Assembly (NCBI GenBank): GCA_046756445.1
Contig: JBHHWI010000020.1
Span: 1 to 34,329, forward strand
Length of the DNA: 34,329 nucleotides
DNA from: JACZWL01 sp046756445
Lineage (GTDB): Bacteria > Pseudomonadota > Gammaproteobacteria > Steroidobacterales > Woeseiaceae
Direction: 5' to 3'
Part shown: in pieces, positions 23,646-30,546 of the stretch
How the letters are laid out: each line of letters opens with the position of its first letter
How positions within the stretch are numbered: position 1 is the first letter of the stretch
Made by a program: the position numbers and the translations under genes
The notes under the pieces: model-generated
Databases searched by the model: none
Told to the model about the DNA's origin: nothing
What the model saw: the letters and a program-made list of their open reading frames with translations, nothing else

Positions 23646-25160
23646 CTACTGTTCGTCCTTCTTCTTCGTTCGTTCGAGTATTTCCTCGATGGCCTTCGGG
23701 CCGGCCTCCTGCACCTGTTGCTTCTGTTCCAGCAATTCCTTCTCACGCAGCAGCTGGTCGCGCTCGAGACGCGCGGTACGACTTTCGAAGCGCTGTTTGG
23801 CGCGTTCGGCCCGGGCTTTTTCGTCTGCCAGTTCCCGCATCCGCAGCTTCGCGATCCGAAAGTCCGCGGTCAGCGGGATGTGGCTGGGACATACGAGATC
23901 GCAACATCCGCACTCGATGCAGTCCATCAGCCCGTACGATCGCATCTTGGCTTCGTTGTCCGCACACGCGTACCAGAAGAGCTGCTGTGGCAACAGGAGC
24001 ACCGGGCACACCTCGGCGCACTCGCCGCAACGGATGCAGGGTTTTTCGGTGCCGACCGGCGGCGTTTCCGACAATACGAGAATACAGTTGGTCGCCTTGA
24101 CCACCGGCACACGATCCGTCGTGATCGATCTGCCCGTCATCGGCCCGCCGATTATCAGCTGTGCCGCGCGATCGGTGTAGCCACCGATGAAGTTGACGAC
24201 GTCGGCGACGGTGGTGCCGATCCGCGCCATGACATTCATCGGCGCGGCAACACCGGCGCCGGTGACCGTGGTGACTCTGGAGATCAGCGGCTCGCCCTTG
24301 CAGATCCAGTCGTAAACGGCGGCGGCCGTCCCCACATTCTGCACCACGCAACCGACATCGAGCGGCAATCCGCCGGTCGGCACTTCCTTGCGCGTGACCA
24401 GTTGCACGACCTGGTCTTCGGCGCCGGACGGATAAATCGTCGGTATTTGCTTGATCACGATCCGATCGTCCTGAGCCCCGGTCAGCGCATCCGCCAATGC
24501 GTGAATCGCCTCGGGCTTGTCACTTTCGACGGCAATGTAACAATGATCCAGTCGCAGCGAGTGCAGGAGTATCTGTGCGCCGACCACGACTTCCGTGGCG
24601 TGCTCGCGCATCAGCATATCGTCGCAGCTCATATACGGCTCGCACTCGACACCGTTCAATATGAGGTGCTCCAGCGACTCGGTGGTTGCCTGCATCAGTT
24701 TCTGTGCGGTCGGAAACACCGCGCCGCCCAGACCGACGATGCCGCCATGGAGGATTTTCTGGAACAGCGCATCCGGATCCAGCTCCTCGAAGGGGACGAT
24801 CGGCTCGGAGAGCTGCACCGGACTGTCAAGGCCGTCGCATTCGATGATGATGCAGGGCGCATTGTCACCGTGGCGCCTGGATACCGGCCACTGTTCGATC
24901 GCAACGACCTTGCCCGACGACGAGGCATGCACGGGCGCGCTGATGATCCCGTCCGCATCCGCGATCAACTGACCCTTGAGAACCCGTTCGCCGATACTGA
25001 CCACCGGATGAGCGGGTTCTCCGGCGTGTTGCGCCAGCGGCAGCACGAGCTGGGTCGGGACGGGAACGTGCTGGATGACACGGGCCGTCGATTCGTCCTT
25101 CAGGACGGGCAGGCGCAGGCCGCCGTGGAGTACGCCGAGATCGAAGGTAGGCGCCGTCAC
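23646..25160 (-). CDS. rnfC: Rnf complex subunit RnfC
   Basis: A 504-residue peripheral subunit that takes electrons from NADH or passes them to it, with FMN and Fe-S centres. The N-terminal half is an NqrF/complex-I-like FMN and NADH region (GIVGLGGAVFPTAQKL and NGVECEPYMSCDD). The C-terminal part has two [4Fe-4S] motifs, CIRCGECAEVCP and CIECGCCDLVCP. A charged helical tail of about 75 residues (rich in Lys, Glu, Arg and Gln) follows, much shorter than in E. coli RsxC. The start is GTG 25160 in a GTGA overlap with rnfB. Confidence 0.95.
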   Translation of the reverse strand: MTAPTFDLGVLHGGLRLPVLKDESTARVIQHVPVPTQLVLPLAQHAGEPAHPVVSIGERVLKGQLIADADGIISAPVHASSSGKVVAIEQWPVSRRHGDNAPCIIIECDGLDSPVQLSEPIVPFEELDPDALFQKILHGGIVGLGGAVFPTAQKLMQATTESLEHLILNGVECEPYMSCDDMLMREHATEVVVGAQILLHSLRLDHCYIAVESDKPEAIHALADALTGAQDDRIVIKQIPTIYPSGAEDQVVQLVTRKEVPTGGLPLDVGCVVQNVGTAAAVYDWICKGEPLISRVTTVTGAGVAAPMNVMARIGTTVADVVNFIGGYTDRAAQLIIGGPMTGRSITTDRVPVVKATNCILVLSETPPVGTEKPCIRCGECAEVCPVLLLPQQLFWYACADNEAKMRSYGLMDCIECGCCDLVCPSHIPLTADFRIAKLRMRELADEKARAERAKQRFESRTARLERDQLLREKELLEQKQQVQEAGPKAIEEILERTKKKDEQ

Positions 25161-25666
25161 GCCGCGGCTCGCATTTGTATGCAATTGACCGGGCAGGGTG
25201 CCAGGCACAATTCGCAGCCGGTACACTCATCGGCAAGAATCGTATGCATGTACTGATGTGCGCCGACGATTGCGTCTACCGGGCAGACAGCCCGGCAATG
25301 CGCGCAGCCGATACACAACGGCTCGTCGATCATCGCAACCGAATCGCTCATCTTTGCCGCGGCCGCCGTCGCCAGCCGGAGCGGCTCGCGGCCGAGCAGG
25401 TCCGCCAGACGCCGAACGGTGTCCTGGCCTCCGGGCGGGCACAGGTTGATCGCGGCGGAGTCGTCTACGATGGCTGCGGCGTAGGGGCGGCAACCAGGGT
25501 GTCCGCATTGGCCGCATTGCGTCTGCGGCAGGAGCTCATTCACTCTGGAAACGAGATCGCCGTCGTCCGGCGGCAGGCGCCGCGACGCAATACTCAGGAG
25601 CAGGCCCGCGGCGAGCGCGATACCGGAGATCGTAATGACTGCTATCCACACGGCAACAGGATTCAT
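25157..25666 (-). CDS. rnfB: Rnf complex subunit RnfB (ferredoxin-like)
   Basis: A 169-residue Fe-S subunit with an N-terminal membrane helix (about 6-27). Cluster motifs are CGQCGHPGCRPYA with a later CPPGG Cys, then two ferredoxin motifs, CIGCAHCRAVCP and CTGCELCLAPCP. It transfers electrons between the soluble ferredoxin side and the membrane part of Rnf. ATG 25666 is one base from the rnfA stop, and its own stop overlaps rnfC by 4 bases. Confidence 0.97.
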   Translation of the reverse strand: MNPVAVWIAVITISGIALAAGLLLSIASRRLPPDDGDLVSRVNELLPQTQCGQCGHPGCRPYAAAIVDDSAAINLCPPGGQDTVRRLADLLGREPLRLATAAAAKMSDSVAMIDEPLCIGCAHCRAVCPVDAIVGAHQYMHTILADECTGCELCLAPCPVNCIQMRAAA

Positions 25667-25667
25667 C

Positions 25668-26249
25668 TCATGGTCGCGCCATTCCGGAGAAACCCATGAA
25701 CGCCAGTGACATCATGCCTGCAGTCAGCAAGGCTATCGCCATGCCGCGAAACGGGAGGGGGATATCCGCGGCCTCGAGACGCTCGCGTATCGCGGCAAAC
25801 AGAACGATGACCAGCGCGAATCCCGCTGCCGCGCCGAATCCGAAGAACACCGACTCCACAAAACCCTTGGCTTGCCGGACATTCAGCAACGCAACGCCCA
25901 GGACCGCGCAATTGGTTGCGATCAGCGGTATGAATATGCCCAGCACCTGGTCGAGCAGCGGGCTCAGTCGCCTGACCATGACTTCCGTGAACTGCACGCA
26001 CACGGCGATGACCAGGATGAAGCTGATCGTGCGAAGATATTCCAGGCCCAGCGGTACGAGGACGTATTCGTGAAGCAGGTAGCTGACGGCAGCGGACAGA
26101 GTCAGCACGAAGGCGGTTGCCATCGACATTCCGAACGCGGCCTCGAGGTTCCTCGACACGCCCATGAACGGGCAGAGCCCCAGGAACCTGACCAACACGA
26201 AATTGTTGACCAGTACCGTCCCTACCAGGATTAGTATCAGGCTATTCAT
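25668..26249 (-). CDS. rnfA: Rnf complex subunit RnfA
   Basis: A 193-residue integral membrane protein with six hydrophobic segments. The paired motifs RFLGLCPFMGVS and GIFIPLIATNCAV mirror those of RnfE, the inverted-topology paralogue that forms the membrane core with it. It is the first gene of rnfABCDGE-nth, 38 bases after metG. The Rnf complex couples electron transfer between NADH and ferredoxin to Na+ or H+ movement; in several gammaproteobacteria it also keeps SoxR reduced. No soxR gene is in this window. Confidence 0.97.
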   Translation of the reverse strand: MNSLILILVGTVLVNNFVLVRFLGLCPFMGVSRNLEAAFGMSMATAFVLTLSAAVSYLLHEYVLVPLGLEYLRTISFILVIAVCVQFTEVMVRRLSPLLDQVLGIFIPLIATNCAVLGVALLNVRQAKGFVESVFFGFGAAAGFALVIVLFAAIRERLEAADIPLPFRGMAIALLTAGMMSLAFMGFSGMARP

Positions 26250-26287
26250 CGCTTCGCTTGGACGCGGTTATTGTAGCGCCTTCGTTT

Positions 26288-28270
26288 CTACGTGACCCGC
26301 ATGCCCGGTTCGGCGCCGTCGTCGGCCGAAAGCAGGAAGATCTTCTCGCCGCCGGGACCCGCCGCCAGAACCATGCCCTCGGATACGCCAAAACGCATTT
26401 TTCTGGGCTTCAGGTTTGCGACCGCAATGACCAGCCGGCCTACAAGAGCTTCCGGCTCGTACGCCGATTTGATACCGGCAAATACGCTTCGTGTCTCGCC
26501 GCCGAGATCGAGCGTGAGTTTGAGCAGTTTGTCGGCGCCATCGACAGGCTCCGCCTTGTCAATCCGCGCAACGCGCATGTCGACTTTCGCGAACTCCTCG
26601 ATTGTAATCTCGGACGCATGTGGCTCTTTCGACTGTTCAATCATACGTTCAACCTGGTCTTGTTCTATCCGTGTGAGTAAGGGCTCGTATCCGGCAATCC
26701 TGTGGTCGAGCAGCGGCTCGGCCGCCGACTGCCAGGCCCACGGTCCCTCATTGAATTGCCGGCGGACCTGCTCCGCCAGCGCCGGTATGACCGGCGTCAG
26801 GTAAACCATCAGGGTCCGGAACAGATTCAGGCCCTGAGTGCAGACCGCCTGCACATCCGCCAGCTGACCTTTGTCTTTTACCTTGTCCCAGGGTTTTTTC
26901 AGCTCGATGTAACGGTTCGCCTTATCCGCCAGCGCCATGATGTTGCGCATGGCCTTCGAGTACTCGCGATTCTCGAAGTGACCCGCGACAGTCTCGGCGG
27001 CGCCCACGAACTCGGCAAACAGTTCCGGATCGTCCAGCGAGCCGGCGAGCTGGCCGTCGAATTGTCCGGTGATGAAACCGGAACACCGACTCGCAATATT
27101 GACGAGTTTGCCGATCAGGTCCGAATTCACTCGCGCGACAAAATCGTCAAGGTTCATGTCGATGTCGTCCATGCCCGGTCCGAGCTTTGCGGCATAGTAA
27201 TAGCGCAGGTAATTCGGGTTAAGATTATTGCGATAGGTTTTCGCCTTGATGAATGTGCCGCGCGATTTGGACATCTTCTTGCCGTTGATCGTCAAGAAGC
27301 CGTGCGCGAACACGCTGGTCGGCTGACGGAAACCGGAGCCCTCCAGCACCGCAGGCCAAAACAGCGTGTGAAAGTAAACGATATCCTTGCCGATAAAGTG
27401 ATAGGCCTCCTTGTCACTCCCGGCCATCCAGTAGTCGTCGAAGTCGAGATCGTCGCGGCGGTTGCAGAGCTGAAGAAAACTGGCGAGGTAGCCCACCGGG
27501 GCATCGAGCCAGACATAAAAATACTTGTCTTGCGTATTCGGGATCCTGAATCCGAAATAGGGCGCGTCGCGAGAGATGTCCCAGTCCTTCAGTCCGGCGG
27601 CAAACCACTCCCCGAGCTTGTTCCTTATGTGCCGATGCAGTCCCGCAGACTCTATCCAGCGGCGGAGATTGTCTCCGAAGTCGCTCAACCTGAAGAAGTA
27701 GTGTTCGGATTCCTTCCACACGGGTCTTGTACCCGATAGCACGGACACCGGGTCGATCAAATCGGCCGGCGAATAGGTCGCGCCGCAGACCTCGCAGGCG
27801 TCGCCATACTGGTCTTCGCTCTTGCACCGCGGGCAGGTGCCGCGAACGAATCGATCGGGCAGGAACATGTTGTCCTGCTCGTCGTAGGCCTGCTCGATGG
27901 TCCTGGTATAGATATAACCGGCTTCGCGCAACGCTTCATACATCCTGAGAACGATTTGCTCGTTCTCATCGGAATGGGTCGTGTGATAGTTGTCGAACGC
28001 GACGCCAAAGGCCTTCAGGTCCTCATGCTGTTCGGCCGAGACTCTTTCGACGAGCTGCTCGGGCGTTATCCCTTCCTCCCTCGCCTTGATCATGATCGGC
28101 GTGCCATGGGCGTCCGCAGCACACACATAGACGCAATTGTGGCCGCGCAGTTTCTGGAATCGCGCCCAAATATCGGATTGCAGGTACTCGACCAGATGTC
28201 CCATGTGGATGGAGCCATTGGCATAAGGGAGTGCGCTGCTGACGAAGATGTTGCGTGGTGCGTCGCTCAT
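26288..28270 (-). CDS. metG: Methionyl-tRNA synthetase
   Basis: Class I aminoacyl-tRNA synthetase charging tRNA-Met, including initiator tRNA. The 660-residue product has the HIGH-type motif HMGH at 22-25, a zinc knuckle with CPRCKSEDQYGDACEVC, and KMSKS around residues 331-335. Its C-terminal EMAP/Trbp111-like tRNA-binding and dimerisation domain (about 555-660, with VDMRVARI and ANLKPRKMRFG) is as in E. coli. It lies 31 bases after the pilT-like gene. In many gammaproteobacteria metG is directly divergent from mrp; here three genes separate them. Confidence 0.98.
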   Translation of the reverse strand: MSDAPRNIFVSSALPYANGSIHMGHLVEYLQSDIWARFQKLRGHNCVYVCAADAHGTPIMIKAREEGITPEQLVERVSAEQHEDLKAFGVAFDNYHTTHSDENEQIVLRMYEALREAGYIYTRTIEQAYDEQDNMFLPDRFVRGTCPRCKSEDQYGDACEVCGATYSPADLIDPVSVLSGTRPVWKESEHYFFRLSDFGDNLRRWIESAGLHRHIRNKLGEWFAAGLKDWDISRDAPYFGFRIPNTQDKYFYVWLDAPVGYLASFLQLCNRRDDLDFDDYWMAGSDKEAYHFIGKDIVYFHTLFWPAVLEGSGFRQPTSVFAHGFLTINGKKMSKSRGTFIKAKTYRNNLNPNYLRYYYAAKLGPGMDDIDMNLDDFVARVNSDLIGKLVNIASRCSGFITGQFDGQLAGSLDDPELFAEFVGAAETVAGHFENREYSKAMRNIMALADKANRYIELKKPWDKVKDKGQLADVQAVCTQGLNLFRTLMVYLTPVIPALAEQVRRQFNEGPWAWQSAAEPLLDHRIAGYEPLLTRIEQDQVERMIEQSKEPHASEITIEEFAKVDMRVARIDKAEPVDGADKLLKLTLDLGGETRSVFAGIKSAYEPEALVGRLVIAVANLKPRKMRFGVSEGMVLAAGPGGEKIFLLSADDGAEPGMRVT

Positions 28271-28301
28271 AAGGCGGCGATTATGCCACGCCGGGTGATT
28301 T

Positions 28302-29366
28302 TTAGGACTCGTCTCTGACAGCCTGGAACATCTGCTTGTTGTTCGCCTGCTGATAGGCCTCCTTGCCCGACACGAATTTCCTCTCGACCAGGTCCATCAG
28401 GGCCGAGTCCATGGTCTGCATGCCGATCTGGCCGCCGGCCTGCATTGCGGTCTCGAGTTGCTCGAGTTTGCCCTGGCGGATCAGATTGGCGACCGCGGCC
28501 GTGTTGACGAGGATCTCCAGCGCGGCGACCCGGCCCGGTTTGTGCTTCAGCGGCAGGAGCTGCTGCGATATGACGCCGCGCAGCGAGGTGGACAGCATTG
28601 TTCGGATATGACTCTGCTTGTCGGCCGGAAAGGTGTTCACCATCCTGTCGACCGTCTGCGCAGCGCCATTCGTATGCAGCGTTCCCATGACCAGGATACC
28701 CATCTCGGCGGCGGTGATCGCCACGCTGATCGTCTCCAGGTCCCGGAGCTCGCCGACCAGTATCACGTCGGGATCTTCGCGCAGGGCCGAATGCAACGCG
28801 TTGGCGAATGATTCACTGTGCCGGCCGACTTCGCGCTGGCTGACGAGACACCCTTTTCGGTCGTGTACAAACTCGATCGGGTCCTCGATCGTGAGAATGT
28901 GGCCTTTCAGCCGTTTGTTGATCGCGTCGACCATCGCGGCGAGCGTCGTCGACTTGCCGGACCCGGTCTTCCCCGTGACCAGGATCATACCCGACGTCTG
29001 CTTGCACAGATTATGAATGGCCTCGGGCATATCGAGTTCCTCGAGGGTCAGCGCCTTCGACGGAATCGCCCGGAATACCGCGCCCATACCATTGAGGTGA
29101 CGCATGACATTGACTCGAAACCGCGAAACATCCGGGATTTCGTAGGCGAAATCGGCGGCGTCGTCGGCCTCGAAGTCCTTTTGGGTCGTACCGGTCATGA
29201 TCTCGTACATGCAGTCCCGGACGTGATCGATCGTGAGTGTTTCGTTATTCAGATTCTGGAGCGATCCGTATATGCGGACGCGCGGCGGATCGGTGGAGAT
29301 GAAATGCAGGTCCGAAGCATCCCGCTTGAGCGCTTCGGTCAGATAGGTGTCGATCTTGTTGGCCAT
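28302..29366 (-). CDS. PilT-type retraction ATPase (second of pair)
   Basis: A 354-residue hexameric secretion-ATPase family member of the PilT class, which powers type IV pilus retraction and twitching motility. Visible: the N-terminal ASDLHF domain, Walker A at 132-139 (GKTGSGKS), the Asp box TIEDPIEFVH, Walker B ILVGELRD, and the His box MGTLHT. The GMGAVFRAIPSKALTLEEL block and the C-terminal GMQTMDSAL are PilT-like rather than PilU-like. Two bases separate it from the upstream paralogue, so the pair is one expression unit. No pilin or pilus assembly gene is in the window. It may be the canonical pilT or a paralogue that serves another machine. Confidence 0.93.
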   Translation of the reverse strand: MANKIDTYLTEALKRDASDLHFISTDPPRVRIYGSLQNLNNETLTIDHVRDCMYEIMTGTTQKDFEADDAADFAYEIPDVSRFRVNVMRHLNGMGAVFRAIPSKALTLEELDMPEAIHNLCKQTSGMILVTGKTGSGKSTTLAAMVDAINKRLKGHILTIEDPIEFVHDRKGCLVSQREVGRHSESFANALHSALREDPDVILVGELRDLETISVAITAAEMGILVMGTLHTNGAAQTVDRMVNTFPADKQSHIRTMLSTSLRGVISQQLLPLKHKPGRVAALEILVNTAAVANLIRQGKLEQLETAMQAGGQIGMQTMDSALMDLVERKFVSGKEAYQQANNKQMFQAVRDES

Positions 29367-29368
29367 CG

Positions 29369-30460
29369 CTAAGTTTCGGTTTCCAAAGCCGGCACCATCG
29401 ACGTGTCAGTGACGAAACGCTGAAATTTTCTTTTGTCGTTGGCGAAACGAAAAGCATCATCCGGGTCGACCTCTTTGGCTTCGATCGCCTTCATGAGGGC
29501 CATATCCATCAATTGCATGCCGACATCGCGGCCGGTCTGCAACTGGGCCGGAATCTGGTGCGACTGGTCGTTCATGATCAGTTTCGAGATTGCGCGATTG
29601 TTGACGAGGATTTCCAGAACAGCCCTGCGGTCGTGCCCGTCCAGCGTCTTGACCAGCACCTGGGTCACGACGGCCTTGAGGCTCTGTGACAGAAAGCTCT
29701 TGGTCTGCTCCCGGAGTTCCCCGGGCAACGCGTCGACGATTCTGTCGATCGTCTTGATCGCGCTCGTGGTATGCAGCGTGCCCAACACCAGGTGGCCGGT
29801 TTCCGCGGCCGTCATCGCCATCGAGATCGTTTCGGCGTCGCGCAACTCGCCGACGAGAATAACATCGGGGTCTTCGCGCATGGCCGATCGCACACCGTCC
29901 GCGAAACTCGCGAGGTGCGTGCCGAGTTCTCGCTGAATCACCTGGCAGTTCTTGCTCGGGTGCACGAACTCGATCGGGTCTTCGAGGCTGATGATGTTGA
30001 GATTACGCGTCTGGTTCAGGTGATTGATCATAGCCGCGAGCGTGGTCGACTTTCCGGTACCCGTGGAACCGGTCACCAGGACCATGCCCTGGTGATAATC
30101 GCAAAAATCGCGGATGACGTCGGGAACGCCGATACCCTCGAGCGTCGGCACCTCACTCGGAATATACCGGAACACCGCACCGACGCCGGTGTCCTTGCGA
30201 AACAGGTTGACGCGGAAACGGCCGCCTTCCTCTCCGACGTAGGAGAAATCGAGGTCCTTTCCCGAGCCGAAATGCTGCTTCTGTGATTCGCTCAGGATCT
30301 CCATCACGTAACTCTCGAGCTCCGTGTCCGAGAGTTCGCGGAATTTGATCGGCATCAGATCGCCATTCATGCGGAGCATCGGCGGGACGCCGACCGCCAG
30401 GTGAACGTCGGAACAGCCCTGAGCCAGGCCCAGCTTCAGAAATGAGTCGATACGCGGCAT
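29369..30460 (-). CDS. PilT-type ATPase (first of pair)
   Basis: A 363-residue paralogue of the neighbouring PilT-type ATPase. It has the N-terminal CSDVHLAVG region, Walker A at 131-138 (GSTGTGKS), SLEDPIEFVHPSKNCQV, Walker B ILVGELRD and the His box LGTLHT. Walker B reads GELRD, as in PilT, not the GEVRS form of Pseudomonas PilU, so this is not an obvious PilU. Both copies look catalytically competent. It lies 86 bases after the HEAT-repeat kinase gene in the same direction. The gap contains GCACC/GGTGC (30523-30537), a small hairpin without a U-tract. Confidence 0.92.
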   Translation of the reverse strand: MPRIDSFLKLGLAQGCSDVHLAVGVPPMLRMNGDLMPIKFRELSDTELESYVMEILSESQKQHFGSGKDLDFSYVGEEGGRFRVNLFRKDTGVGAVFRYIPSEVPTLEGIGVPDVIRDFCDYHQGMVLVTGSTGTGKSTTLAAMINHLNQTRNLNIISLEDPIEFVHPSKNCQVIQRELGTHLASFADGVRSAMREDPDVILVGELRDAETISMAMTAAETGHLVLGTLHTTSAIKTIDRIVDALPGELREQTKSFLSQSLKAVVTQVLVKTLDGHDRRAVLEILVNNRAISKLIMNDQSHQIPAQLQTGRDVGMQLMDMALMKAIEAKEVDPDDAFRFANDKRKFQRFVTDTSMVPALETET

Positions 30461-30546
30461 CAGCCCACACGCCTAAACGGATTATGACTAATTGGGTGTA
30501 TCGTAGGATGAATCCGGGCGCCGCACCAGTGAGGTGCCGCACATTT

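Noticed and set aside
23718..25256. A 512-codon plus-strand open frame
   Set aside because: It is antisense to rnfC and rnfB, rich in Arg, His and Gln, with no motif; the Fe-S motifs on the other strand are decisive.
28275..28293. CGGCG/CGCCG hairpin before metG as a terminator for the pilT gene
   Set aside because: Only a 5-base stem with no U-tract on the minus strand; it is not convincing as a terminator.
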